Assembly: GCA_004431415.1 (NCBI GenBank)
Contig: QPMI01000103.1
Location: 1 to 64,000 of the forward strand
Direction of reading: 5' to 3'
Length of the DNA: 64,000 bases
Source: Cyanophora paradoxa
Taxonomy: Eukaryota > Glaucocystophyceae > Cyanophorales > Cyanophoraceae
The stretch's first letter is position 1; each line of letters starts with the position of its first letter. Under the pieces are notes generated by a model. It ran no database searches. It was not told where the DNA came from and worked only from the letters and a program-made list of their open reading frames with translations. Shown in pieces: positions 11,302-22,900 of this stretch. Position numbers and translations under genes: made by a program.

Positions 11302-12442
11302 CGCCGAGTCGGTCCCCGAGGCCACCGCCGCCGAGGCTCCGGCGGACCCCGCCGCTGGCGTGGGCTGCTGCCTCGGGTACTCTTCGGGGGCCGAGACCGT
11401 TGCGAGCCTCGAGGTGACCGACGACGGTGCCTCGCTGGCTGACGAGGACATGGCCGTAGCGGCCAAGGAGACCCTGCGCCTCAACCGCGCTCGCCTCCTC
11501 GCCGCTAGCTCCGGCCTCGACCTCACTCACTTTGGAGCCGTTGAGCTCGGCCCGGAGAAGGGCCGCGAGCACGAGCTGGGGCCCGTTCCTCTCTGGAACG
11601 TGGACGCGCACAGGCTGAAGGGCGCCGCGTCGGTCCCGCTTGACCGCGCGGCATTCCTGTACCCGGCGCCGTGCGAGACTCACTGCGGCTGCACCGTTAG
11701 CGAGGGGCTGATCGAGGTCCGGGACGAGCAGTGGTATGCCACTGCGTTCCGCTGCCCGGCCCGCACCCGCCAGACGCTCTCCTTCTTGCTTGCGGCGTTC
11801 TCTCAGCCGCTCGCCACCGAGAGCACGTACCTCGACTCGCGGGCCCTCCCCACTGCGTTCCTGCAGATGCTGGGGCATGACCCACTGTCCCAGGACACGC
11901 TGGCTCACGCCTGGCCGACGCACTATTATGAAATCATGAGCCTCACGCACCAGGCCTCTCGCGTCGCCGCGAAGTGGGCCGGGGGCCACGCGTGGCCGCA
12001 CGCCGAGGGCCTCACGCCCGAGGGTCGCCCCGCTGTCGAACCCGACGCCCACAAGCTTACGAAGCTTGGGGACGAGTGCGTCGCCACCGCCGGCTGGCTG
12101 GAGCCGTACCGCCGCCACTGGAGCATTGGCCAGCACTCGCCCGTGGCGGCCTCTCTCGAGCCGCACGAGATGACGGTGTCAGGCCGCCGCCAGCTGATCG
12201 AGCTGAGCGAGCTGTTGCCGGCACAGGACCGCCTCCGCCTTGCGTGCGCCGCGACCGTCGCGGGCTATTTCCTGCACCGCGTCGACTACGGTGCCCCGGG
12301 CACCGCCGGCGCCGTCGAGAAGATCCTCGGCCGCTTCTTTAAGTTCGCCGAGCCGCTCATGGTCGACTCGCGGGTGTCGCCTGGCTCGATTCCCTGGCCT
12401 TGCGGTGACTTAGTGGCTAGAGCTAGTTGGTGCCTGACGTAG
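11285..12442 (+). CDS. Hypothetical protein, 385 aa, possibly mobile-element associated
   Basis: No family is recognised. The frame is open for 385 codons, with varied residue use including many Tyr, His, Trp and Cys residues, unlike the Pro/Arg/Ala-only frames of the nearby satellites, so it looks genuinely coding. Visible features are an acidic N-terminus, a CETHCGC cluster near residue 135, and a His/Trp-rich middle (WPTHYYEIM near residue 215, GGHAWPH). No signal peptide or membrane segment is evident. The ATG lies in the last bases of a 560-bp repeat, so the 5' end may have been captured by the repeat. An LTR-like segment begins 80 bp after the stop, which suggests it could be the single ORF of a non-autonomous retroelement. 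It could instead be an intronless host gene. Confidence 0.5.
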   Translation: MKRGVNAESVPEATAAEAPADPAAGVGCCLGYSSGAETVASLEVTDDGASLADEDMAVAAKETLRLNRARLLAASSGLDLTHFGAVELGPEKGREHELGPVPLWNVDAHRLKGAASVPLDRAAFLYPAPCETHCGCTVSEGLIEVRDEQWYATAFRCPARTRQTLSFLLAAFSQPLATESTYLDSRALPTAFLQMLGHDPLSQDTLAHAWPTHYYEIMSLTHQASRVAAKWAGGHAWPHAEGLTPEGRPAVEPDAHKLTKLGDECVATAGWLEPYRRHWSIGQHSPVAASLEPHEMTVSGRRQLIELSELLPAQDRLRLACAATVAGYFLHRVDYGAPGTAGAVEKILGRFFKFAEPLMVDSRVSPGSIPWPCGDLVARASWCLT

Positions 12443-12521
12443 CCTGAGTGGCTTAGCATAGTCTCTCTTCCTGTAGGCTTACCTCTCGGTAGCCTACGCT
12501 GGCCTGCCTCTACCTGTCTTA

Positions 12522-12657
12522 GGGGTACGGAGTCAGTAGTCTTCCGGGTACACAGTGAATACACCAGCCTGCATCTACAGCTGCTCCAGCACTGGGAGCC
12601 GGCCCCGCGCAGTACTGCGCGGGTGCCCAATCGGGTGGGAATCCTACCATCCGACAG
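12522..12657 (+). repeat. LTR-like segment A, homologous to 53194-53314
   Basis: Shares ordered blocks with the segment downstream of the gypsy pol gene: GGGGTACG, CGGGTACAC..GTGAATA.ACCA, an AGCT block, a hairpin and a terminal GGGTGGGAATCCT..CATCCGACAG. Here the hairpin is a perfect palindrome at 12605-12622 (ccgcgcagt/actgcgcgg). The copies are clearly diverged, so this is a related family member rather than the second LTR of the same insertion. Confidence 0.65.
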
Positions 12658-13540
12658 GCGCCACTGCTCACGGAACTGGGCCCGTGGGCAGCCTCCGACA
12701 GCATCAGCCCGCCATCTTCGGCGACCAGCAGCGATGCGCACGCATCGCTAGTAGCTCTAAAACATCGTTTCAGTGCCGATCGGCGACCCCCGCGCACCGG
12801 CGGGCCCGGATCGGCGTGCGATCGATACACACACAGCGATCAGCATCAGCGAGCCGCCAGGCTCTCCGTCAGCGCACCGGAAACGTAGAACTAGCTCTGG
12901 AGAACCGATAAATGCGGTCGGACGCGCCCTCCCGTCGCCCTCGCCGACGGACGCCGCAGATCTTGTCCAGATCCCCGAGGGACAACCTCGACGCCCATGC
13001 CCGTACGCGCGTCCCGCCGCGCCGCGCCGCGCGTACGGCCTCGCGCAGATGAAAGAAGACCCTTACGACGACCGGCGACTGGCGAGCCTCGCCCTGGACC
13101 GAGGCGTGCATGAGCATGGTCGATCGGCCGTGCTGGCTCTCGCTAGCCTTGCACTCCGAGCCCAGCGCTTCGCGCCGGAGTTCATCACGGCCTGTGCTGG
13201 CACAGCGCACGCGCACGGCTCCCGGGGTGCGCGCCTGGCCCTCGTCCTTGAGATTTGATCCGCTGGGGTCGGCAGATTTGATCCTGGCACTGGACGCGTA
13301 AGAGCTCGGACCTCGCCTGCGCATGCGCCGCGCGCGCGCGCCCCACTAAGCGCGGGCGGTCGCTGGCCACCTATAGAAGCCAGGCGAACCGCTCGCCCGC
13401 AGATCCTTCAGCGGATCTGGAGGAGACGTGGGGGCAGCCGCGTGGCTTAGCCTGGCGCCCACGGCCGCGGGCTGAGGTTCTGGCTCAGCGCGGTTACGAC
13501 GGCCAGAACTTAGTCCTGCGGAAGCCAGGCCCGCGCGCGA
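12658..13540. other. Gene-free DNA
   Basis: Open frames exist (for example 12773-13258 on the plus strand) but show no recognisable domain, and overlapping frames are equally open. No RNA gene seen. Confidence 0.4.
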
Positions 13541-13542
13541 AT

Positions 13543-13850
13543 ACCCGAGGGTGCTATTCCCGGTCGGATTCGTCGACGCCGCCTGCGCGAGCTGCCGTGC
13601 GAGCCCGAGGGTGCTATTCCCGGTCGGTCGCCAGTCACTCGCCGCGACGCCAGCCCTCTACGGCTGCTGCGATCGTGCTGGACAAGCTCGAGTGGACCGG
13701 ATTGAGAACTGAGGCCGCGCGCCCGAGTTCCTTCCGGGCGAGTGGACCGGATCGAGAACTGAGGCCGCGCGCCCGAGTTCCTTCCGGGCGAGTGGAAGAG
13801 CGATCGGATCGAGAACTGAGGCCTTGCGCCCGAGTTCCTTCCGGAATCGC
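13543..13850. repeat. Short tandem repeats: 59-bp x2 and ~50-bp x3
   Basis: The block cccgagggtgctattcccgg occurs twice (near 13543 and 13602). It is followed by three copies of a ~50-bp unit containing gatygagaactgaggcc and cccgagttccttccgg, near 13690, 13740 and 13800. No coding potential is recognised. Confidence 0.85.
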
Positions 13851-13859
13851 TGCGGCTCG

Positions 13860-14600
13860 AGCCTGCTCGCCGCCGGTGTGGACCACGACAGCGGAGCTCA
13901 ATCGAGGAGCATTCTCTGAAGGACTAGCGTGGCTTTACGCCGTCGCTTGACCTGAGAATGCCCTCAAGACCTGGAGCTCAAGTGGCCCGACTGCAGAGCG
14001 AACCCACCTGCTGCCTCGCAGGCAGGGCCCTCTTGCCCCGCCATGGCCAAGATCTCGAGCTTGAGAGCATTAGCCTTCCCTCGGCTGATGCTTCTCTCGA
14101 CCTCAACTCTTGACCCTGAGTGCCAGCACGCCGGCCATGCATATGGCCTCGGATCCGACGCAACGCCGCGGCGACGGTGATGCACTCGGCGCCAGTGGCA
14201 CAAACATCGAATGTTGACGCAAGGCTCAAGCTTGATTAAGCTGAAGGCCTAGCTATGAGACGTGGTCTCGAGCTCACATGCACTTCATGATCAAGAGCAT
14301 GAGACATGTCCATGACGCGATAGCGCGGTCCCCCGAGGCTCGAGCCCCGGCGCGGTGCCCTAGCTATTTGCTAGCCGTGACACCTCCCATCGCGAAGCAC
14401 CGCGGACGGTGCTAGCAAGAGGGGGGAGTGACGCCATGACCATGACGGCAAGCTGCATTTGCACGCAGCAGTACCGCGGCCACATGCGTATATATATATA
14501 TGCACAGTATGCATATGCATATGCAAGGTCACGAGCGTGTGCAATCGAGCCACTGATCATGCATATGCAAGATCACGAGCTTGAGCTGCAAAACCGAATT
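13860..14600. other. Gene-free DNA with palindromic words and a TATA-rich stretch
   Basis: Contains a gtatatatatatatgc stretch near 14487 and two copies of gcatatgcaagrtcacgagc near 14515 and 14561. No gene recognised. Confidence 0.45.
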
Positions 14601-14603
14601 AAA

Positions 14604-15125
14604 AGCGCCCCGCGCCGCCTCCCCCGGGAGCTCACCAAGCTCGCCGGCGCCGCCTCTGCCCGCCTCTTCCGGTGAAGCAGCCACTGCAAACGGGCGCGGG
14701 CCGCTGCTGAACGCTTCTTACCGACGGTGCCTGAGCCAGCCTCGCTGCCTCCCAAGCGACGAGAGCTGGGCCCGGCCCCCGCCGTTGAGGAGCACGAAAA
14801 TCCCTCAAACGAGGAGACCCCGGGCCCGACTCGGGCGCCCCAGCCGCCCTGCTGGAGAGCGCTCCCAGGCTCACGCCGAAGCAGACGCTCCGGGCAAGGC
14901 CGGCGACGAGCCGCCGCCTAGTGGGCCCGCTCCGCCGGACGCCCGTGACGCCGAAGGCTTTCCCCTCGAGCTCACGCTTGCCGAGAAAGTCCCCAAGCGC
15001 TCAGGGGTTCGCCAAGCCGCAGGCCCTGCACCCCGACGCGTTCTTCCTCTGCGGCCCCGCCCTGAGGCGGCGCGGCAGCCCCGGACGAGTACAACACGCG
15101 CCACTGGCGCTCGCCGGTCAATCCC
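14604..15125 (+). pseudogene. Decayed fragment of the Ty3/gypsy pol spacer
   Basis: Colinear with the proline-rich spacer of the gypsy polyprotein at about 49834-50395. Matching blocks include PRELTKLAG (against PRELAKLAA), LPPKRRELGPAP (against PPPKRREPGPAP), and the nearly identical DNA around tacaacacgcgccactggcg at its right end. Multiple frameshifts put the matches in different frames, so it cannot encode a protein. No RT, integrase or LTR accompanies it, so it is an isolated internal fragment of an older copy of this family. Confidence 0.85.
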
Positions 15126-16390
15126 GAGGACCGGCTGACTCCCGATCCGCATCGGGTAGAAGCCGGAGTTCCGGGGTCTGCCAGGCCTAGGCCAGCCGGG
15201 CCTACGCATGACCGGCGAACCCCATCGCGATTGCGACTGCCAGCCTCGGAGCTGCCAGGCTGCTCGACTGCAGTCGCGATCGAGAGCCAGGCTGGGCGTT
15301 TGAGTTCTGCAGCAAGCTCCTTCGTTGAATTCGGGGCCTTGACTGCGAAATTGGGAAATTTACCCCGCATGAGCTCGAGCTTGGAGCTCGGATCAGGGCT
15401 GCCGGGCCTCGCAACCGGCCCCTCAGGGCCTAGGCCTGTCCGACGATCTTCCCGCAGCACTGCGTGCTGCATTCGGGAGCGCCGGTCGGCATCCTGAGGC
15501 CTTGATGCTCGAAGTCGAGCCGCCCCCCCGACCAGGCCTGGATCTCGAGGCCCGGCCTGCACTTCTGCCCGTCTGAGGCCCGCTGAGAGCGGCGCGTTTC
15601 ACGCACAGCCGGCCCATGCGGCTGGCTACCTGGCTACCTAGCCTGGGCCCCGTGGTCCACGAGTTCGAGCCTAGGCCTAGCGCTAGCGCCCGGCCAGCGC
15701 CGACCGTGGACGGCGATACAAACTGCGGATTCGAGCTCGAGAGGCGAGCTCCGACCTGCGACGCGAACCGTAATCACGAGCCCCAGGCTTGAGAGGGACC
15801 CGAGTTGCTGAGGCTCTCTGCCTACAGCTGTCGCGAAATGCGCAAGCCGCCCCGCAGCCGGGCCTGGCGCGCGGCGCACCTCTCACTGCGAGCCAGCACC
15901 TGGCCTGGCCTGGCCTGCTCAAAGCAAGCTCTCAACTCCCGAAGCCCGGATCCCGAGACTCTCCGATCCGGACTGGAAGCTGTCAGGCCTAGATCCGGAT
16001 CCGCCGGGCCCGACCCCGAAGCTCACGCTTGCTGTTCAGGCGAGACGTCGACGCTCCGGGCCCCGGTTGACTTAGCCTTGGAGCAATCGCAAGCCGCCAC
16101 TGTGCCAGCTCGAACGCCCGGCGGCCCGCCCAGCGCGGCGCCCCGCGATCGAGCTCGAGCTCGCTTCCGAGCCCTGGATCCGGTTATAGGTCGATTTCGG
16201 CCCTCATGATCAGGGCCTGCTGGCACTGCGAACTTCGGAATTCGGCTCCCGCCGTTGCCGCCGCGTGCACGCAGACGGAGCTCATGATCAGCCGCGAGCT
16301 GAGGGCCGGAAGTCACGTGCATGAGCACGTCCACCACGTGCACGGCTCAGAGCTGCCCAGCCTCCACGGCCCCGCGGCTGCTGAGCCCCA
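15126..16390. other. Gene-free DNA rich in palindromic six-mers
   Basis: Dense in GAGCTC, GAATTC, TCGCGA and similar words. No gene, RNA or element recognised. It resembles 19972-24680 in style, suggesting both were one stretch before the terminal-inverted-repeat element inserted between them. Confidence 0.4.
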
Positions 16391-16448
16391 GGTATCCTCC
16401 CGCATAATTTCAAAACCTTTCTTAGAACGTAGAACCGTTCTATAGAAC
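16391..16448 (+). repeat. Left terminal inverted repeat (58 bp)
   Basis: Exact reverse complement of 19914-19971. Pairing ends abruptly after tctatagaac, where the two subterminal regions diverge. Confidence 0.92.
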
Positions 16449-17859
16449 GTTCTATGGTTTTTGTTTGTTTTGAACTTTTAGAATGGTTTTGAACGTATAC
16501 GTAGAGCGTGGAAGCTTGTCGTAGAACGCGTAGAACGTTCTACGGTTCTCCGCCGAACGCGCCTACGGCCTGGCGGCGTTCTAGCTCCCTTCGCGCTCGC
16601 AAGCGGCCGCCGGCCCGGCGCCGGGGCGCCTGCCAACGCTTGCCAACTCTAGCAGTACTGGCTCGCTAGCCACGGGGGCCAGATCCGCAGCTCGCGGCAT
16701 CTGCGGACGCTAGCAGCGTGCAGCCGCATCGTTAGCAGCTCGTTTGGCGTCGAGCTCGCCGAGTCGCGCCCGATTCCGTCCCCGCGGAGCGCGGTACTCC
16801 CTCGCTCGGCAGCTCCCCGCTGTGAAGGCCCGGGGGTCGCGCGGTGCGTCTTTCCCGTGCTAGGAGGGCTCCTGCTCCGTCTCCTGGCTCACGCGGCGCA
16901 CAGGAACGGGTCGGGAGGCTCCGCGGCGAGTCGACGGGATGCGCGGCTCGTTGACCGCTGCGCTCGCGCCCCCGAGGCACAGTTTTGACTCCCGCAGTTC
17001 GTGAGCGTGATGCGAGCGATGCGTGTGCAGCTCCAGAGCGTCCGTGGCCGCTTCTGGGCTGATCCGCTCCGAACCCTGCAGCTGACCGGCTGTCCCCTTC
17101 CCGCGCAGCGCTTTCGGACCTGTGGAGCATCGACCTGGTCACGCTGATGCACATGTAGACGAAGCAATCGCAGCTTCAGCGCTTCCGCCGCCGCGTTCGG
17201 ACCGATCGGTCCGGTCGAGCCGGCCGAGCCGCGCTTCGGGGCCGGCGGTACGCGTTTGCAGTGCTCACGTTGTGCAATTGCAGCCCCGATCGCTGGATCT
17301 TCCGCACGCCGCCTCCGATTCGGCGGCGGTGGTGGGTGTGGGGCGTGCGCATGCCCAGCGCGTGGCTTACCAGGCGGGGCGATGGCGTGGCGGATGACAG
17401 CGGGCGAAAGCGATGGCATGTCGTGCTCTATAGCGTTCGTCTCCACCTTTGCGCTGATCCCCTCCAACCCCCGCCGGGTGAGGTGCGCCGCCCATGCAGC
17501 TCATGGGTCTGCGGCGCGTCCTTGGCTCACATTTATGCAGGCAACTCAAGCGCAGACCGAGCTGGCGCTGGGCGGCACTTCCCGCAGCCGCTGGCTTCGG
17601 TCGCTGGGGGCGGGCCGCGGGCGGACTCTGGCGCCGCGGTCTCTTCTGGCGCCGCGGCCTCTGCTGGCGACGCGTGCGCTCAGCGGCCGAAGGTGCGACG
17701 GTGCGGCGAGGGGACGGGGCGCCGCGCCGTCGCCCTCCGAGCTCCGCCCCGGCCCGCTCGACCCGGCCCGCTCGCCGGTCCGGCTCCTCCTGCGGGGCGA
17801 CGGCTGCGCCGGCCGTAGCGGCAAGGCGGGGCACTGCGCCGGCGCCCGAGCTCGCAGCT

Positions 17860-19130
17860 CCGCGCCCCGCCCCGCCTGCCCCTCCCCCGCCGGCACGGCC
17901 GCCCGACCCCATCCGCCCGCCGCCACCCCTCCGTCGCTTAGCAGTGCACGTTAAACCTACAGCTACGATTTCGATGTGACAGATTTTTTTAATTTTCACG
18001 TCTACATTATCGCCCGTCGCCCCCCGAGCCCCGCCGTCGCCCGCCGAGCCCCGCCGCCGCCCGCCGATCCTCCGCCGCCGCGCGCCGAGCCCCGTCGCCA
18101 CCCGCCGAGCCTGCACCCCGCCCCGCGAGCGCCGCCGCCGCCCGCCGAGCCTCCGCCCCGTCCGCCGAGGCGGACGTGGCCACGGGTAGGGTGCCCCCAG
18201 TGGCCGGCTCGGCTGCACGCTCGGCCGCGACTCGGCAGCGGGGGCAGGTCGGGCTTACCCCATGGCCAGTGGGCCTGGGCGGGCGGGCAAGGCGGCGGGC
18301 GAGGCGGCGGGCGGTGCGGCCTGCGCGGACATACACGCACCTTCCTTCCTGCGCTCGGGCGTGCGAATAGAAGCCTGGCGGCCGGTAGGCACGTTGAGTT
18401 TCTATCTAAGACGCTATTAAATGACTCGAATCCGTCGGCAATTGAGCTAGAGAGGCACGGACGGACTTGACATCGGATCTCAAAATTGATCTCACCCGCT
18501 GCAACGCCCGCGGCCCGGGCGACGTGAGCTTCAACATGAATGTTTGATTGGAGTTAGATTAGCAATACACTGCAAGCGGTGCCGCCGCCCGCCCCGCCTA
18601 CGCCCCGGCCCGCGAGCCCCGCCGCCACCCGCCGAGCCTGCACCCCGCCCGCCGAGCCCCGCCGCCGCCAGTGGAGCCTCGCGGCGCCCCGCGAGCCCCG
18701 CCGTCGCCCGCCGAGCCCCGCCGCCGCGCGCCGAGATTCCGCCGCCGCCCTGCGAGCCCGCCGCCGCCCGCCGATCCTCCGCCGCCGCCCTGCGAGCCCC
18801 GCCCCCGCCCGCCGATCCTCCGCCGCCGCGCGCCGAGCCCCGCCGCCACCCGCCGAGCCTGCACCCCGCCCCGCGAGCGCCGCCGCCGCCAGTGGAGCCT
18901 CCGCCCCGCCCGCGAGCGCCGCCGCCGCCCGCCGAGACTCCGCCCCGTCCGCCGAGGCGGACGTGGCCACGGGTAGGGTGGCCGGCTCGGCTGCACGCTC
19001 GGCCGCGACTCGGCAGCGGGGGCAGGTCGGGCTTACCCCATGGCCAGTGGGCCTGCGCGGGCGGGCGGGGCGGCGGGCGAGGCGGCGGGCGGTGCGGCCT
19101 GCGCGGACATACCCGCACACGCGGGCATCT
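17860..19130. repeat. GC-rich CCGCCG array with a duplicated ~250-bp block
   Basis: The segment around 18086-18340 recurs at about 18837-19110, including ggcggacgtggccacgggta and a gcttaccccatggccagtgg motif. Between and around the copies are irregular ccgccgagccc-type units. Simultaneous long frames on both strands are compositional. Confidence 0.8.
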
Positions 19131-19913
19131 CGGTTTCTGCGTGCGCAGTTAGAGAAGCAGCACGCCGCCAAGCGGGGGAGGCAGGGCAGTACTCGGAGGC
19201 ATGAGCGCCGCGGGCAATGAGCAGCCGCGGGCTCGGCGAGCGCCCGCCCGATCTGCGCAACGCGTGAGACGTGCGATCGCGTACTTTTGGCGCAGCAGCC
19301 CTGCCCGGCAGGCGCACCGAAGACGAGAGCCAAGCGAATCAGGACGGGTTGGCGCCAAGGCCGCGGCGGCGGATGCCCCGGAGCTGAGCGTGCGTCGCCT
19401 GCATCAGCGCAGACACTCCGATGCCCCGCAGGCCCGAAACCCGTGGTCCCGTGCTCGAGAGGCGCACCCGCGAACGCCGCCGATCCAGCGGCCGGGCCAA
19501 GTCGGCGCGAAGGCGGTTGCGGACGCTCTACGGCTTCTTAGCCGTCGCCTGCAGCGCCAGCGCCTTCAGCAAGCCGACTGCGGGCTCGAGAGATGCGTCG
19601 TGAGGCACGAGCGCAGCGGCCAGCGGCGGGCAGCGAGCCGCATGAGCCGCCCGCTCAGCCGCGGGCGTCAGCGAGCACTTCCTGCGCTTCTGAGTGAGCC
19701 GCAACACATGCGGAAAGCCTGCGAGCTCCGAGCAAGGGAGCGACGCACCGCGTGGCTGGCCTCAGCTCCTAGGCTAGCCAGTACTAGTGCCGTAGAACGT
19801 GCAGGCGTTTTGAAGCATTTCTGCGCTTTTGAAAAGCGTGGAACGCGCGCGGGTTCTCTGGAACCTGTTCTACGTTCTACCCCGTTCTACGTGTTCTAAG
19901 GGGAGTTCTACGT

Positions 19914-19971
19914 GTTCTATAGAACGGTTCTACGTTCTAAGAAAGGTTTTGAAATTATGCGGGAGGATACC
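19914..19971 (-). repeat. Right terminal inverted repeat (58 bp)
   Basis: Partner of 16391-16448. Confidence 0.92.
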
Positions 19972-22900
19972 CAGGCCTGCGATCAGACCTGCGACTGGCA
20001 GTGCCAAGCCTCGCCAGGCACAAATTCGATGCCGTCGCGGCGTTTCGGTCTCGGCCGCCGACACCCGCCGGTCCTGGTCTCGGCCGCCGGGCCCCATCGA
20101 ATTACGATCAGCAACTCGCCCTCGCGGTTGCCCTCGCCTTCACGGTTAGGGATCGCGGTCGCCGAGCTGCCGTTCGCATCGCCAAACTGCCGTTCGAGGT
20201 GGCCCGGCCCCGGCCACGCTTGCGACCCCACGGTCAGAGGCGCGATTGCGAAAATGTGCAGCACGCCCGGACCCAGTGCGCTTGTCACAGCACACCGCGG
20301 CACGATCCGCGGCGCAGCTGTGACAGTCTGCACGATCGGGATCCGGATGCCGATCCTTAAATCGAACCCCACAGGCCTCGGCCCTGTATCTCGCGCCGCT
20401 ACGAGCCTCCAGAGGCCTGAGAGCAGCGTCTCTCGCGCCGCTGCGAGCAAGGAGCGCTGCAAAGCCGGGTCACGGCTATGCCCTACGCCGACCGATCGCA
20501 AAATCGCGGGCCTTGAATTCGAACTTCGAATTCCGAAGTTCCCACCCGGCCTCGGCCTCCGACCCGTGAACGTGGGATCGCCCTCGGCTCGAGATCGAAG
20601 CTGGTCACGTGTACGTAAACGCTTACGACAGCGCCGTGCACGCGGCACGGCGCCGGCCCGCTGTCGACGTCGACGTCGCGACCGCCTGCCTCGTGACCTC
20701 GAACTCGAGCCTCGGAGCCGCTGAGCCCGTTGAGTCTCGCCCTCTCTCAGAGGCGGAGGCACCCGGCCCGGCCCCAGGCATCATGGCATATTGGCTCTGC
20801 CCCCCCACCGTGGCACCCGCACCGCGGCGGCTGGTGGGCGCAGATCGTGATCGCACGGCCATGCGAACGCCTGTAAATATTCAAGCCCCGCAGTCCACGG
20901 CCAGCTTGCCGCTGAGCCCTGGAAGTCCTCTGCAGCTACCCGCAGTAGTAGCTGCGGTCCCTGGCCTCGAATCCAGAGGACGGGCTTAGCCCGCGATCGG
21001 CGCTTGCAATTGCCTGCGAACAGCTGGCGGCTGCGTCCCGGGGGCCCTGCCCTCAGCCCGGCAGGGCCCGGAGCTGACAGCGGCACCCGCGCCCCGCGCC
21101 GAAGCGTCCAATGCGCCTGGCGCCCCGATGCGCGGGCGCCTCGCGATCGCCGACATCGTGCCACGGTGGTCTCGTTGCCCACCGTGGAACGGTTCAATTA
21201 AGCCAATTCCGAGCCCGGCCAGTGAACGAGCCTCGGAGCTCGGGCACTGCGCTTCGAAGTCGTCTCGAGCCGCCTTTGGCCAAGGCGAGCTCGAGCTCAC
21301 GATCAAAGTTACGCTAGCTCGCTCGGATTTAGACCCAGAGCCCGCTGCACGCGCTCCAGCCCGCCTGTGGCTGCCGTGCACGTGCCTGGCCATGCATATG
21401 GGGTCCGATGACCCGCGAGAATCCGATAATCGAGATCCGTCAATTTGCAATCCGTTGCCCCGATTCAGGGTGCCGGCCTGCGAATTTGGATCGCAAGGAA
21501 CGACTATCCGATGATCGCGAGCCTCGCGATCGGATTTGGAGCAGCTGCGATCGCAGGCGGCCCTCAGCCCTTTTTGAGGTCTGAGGTTGCCCGGGCTCGC
21601 AGCTCAGGCTCCCTTCTGCCATATCTAGACCGTCCGACGGTCCCCACCGCCGGGCTGGCACTGCGGAAGCCGTGCCCGTTCGATATCGCGAAAATCCGAT
21701 AATCGGGACCGGACTCAAAGATTCGCCATCGAACATTCCGAGCCTCGGAGTGCCCGGCCAGCCCGTATCTGACGGACGGCCCGTCACATTTGAACCCGCG
21801 CAATTGCGAGCCCGAGCTCGGAGCAGTCGCACTTTCAGGCGACCTCGGCCCTAGGGCCTTGCCTGGCTCGTCCCCTCGCGAGCCCCTCGCCCAAGGGCCC
21901 TCTCGTAGGCGCCTACGGCGACCCGCATCGGAATTCCAGCCCCGGCGCACCGGGCCGCACCGGCCTGCCCTGCGAAAACCGGCACGGCCACAAGCCCAGC
22001 GAAATTCGCGGCGAGCCTAGGCACCGCGAATATCCGCGTCGCGAATCCACAATCACGCTCGATCGCTGGACGTCGCAAAGCTGTGAATTAGGGCCTCTCC
22101 CCTACGAGAACGCGGATTGTGGCCCCCGGCCCAAACGCGAATCGATATCGAAGCTCGCAACGGGCTCGACTCGTCCTCCCGAGTCCCAGGGAGACCGAGG
22201 CCAATTGCGAGCGTCAAGCTAGCGACTGGAATCGAATGTCGGGCTCCCACGCGTGGGCCAGCGCTACAACGTACAGCGGGCCCCAGAGCCGCTTGTCGAG
22301 CCGCGCACGACTCTTTGCACGTGCAATCGCGTGGCTGCGGACGCGGACACCGATCGCGAGCGCCACGAATATTCAAGCCGCAGCCACCATGGCCAGCGGG
22401 AATTAAGGCTGCAACCGTTAAACAAAACTAAACGGCTAGCCCTACCTTGCATAAACCGCGTGCACATGCACGTGTGTGTTGCAGGCGCGGGTCTCAGCCC
22501 CGGCCAGGCCCACAGCATATGCATCGATATCGCGACCGGATATCGGATGCAGCCGCTGAGCAGCCGCGCTGAGCGCCGCGAAAAATTCGAAGCCCGAGCA
22601 CTGATGCGGTAGCTTTCTCAAAGAGGCTGCGCACACGGCCCCGTGGCCCCGGACCGACTCGCGAAACGACGTCGACTCGCGATCGTGAACGGACGATCGG
22701 CTGCGCTGAACAGCGCCCGGCTCTCTCTGCCGACGCCGGCACGCCGCTCGGCGAGCGCTGATGAGGCGCTGTAATGGAGCGCCGTGCTACAGAGCGCCGA
22801 TCCAGCTATCGAATGTACGGTCGCGATTTGCAGCGGCATACATTCGCGCGAGCACTCCGAGAACGGCGCTGGCAATGCCAGCCCGCCAAGGGCAGCGCTA

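Larger units (their letters stand above)
16391..19971. mobile_element. 3.58-kb element with perfect 58-bp terminal inverted repeats
   Basis: The left end ggtatcctcccgcataattt (16391-) is the exact reverse complement of the right end for 58 bases (19914-19971). Both ends are followed inward by many TAGAAC/GTTCTA copies (to about 16560 and from about 19790), as in the subterminal transposase-binding repeats of cut-and-paste elements. If the termini are taken as 16392 and 19970, they are flanked by CCAG on both sides, a candidate 4-bp target-site duplication. The interior has GC-rich CCGCCG arrays and a duplicated ~250-bp block, but no frame resembles a transposase, so it is probably non-autonomous. 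Superfamily not determined. Confidence 0.8.

Noticed and set aside
12370-12395. Possible B box (ggctcgattcc)
   Set aside because: Lies inside the 385-codon ORF and no A box or cloverleaf could be fitted.
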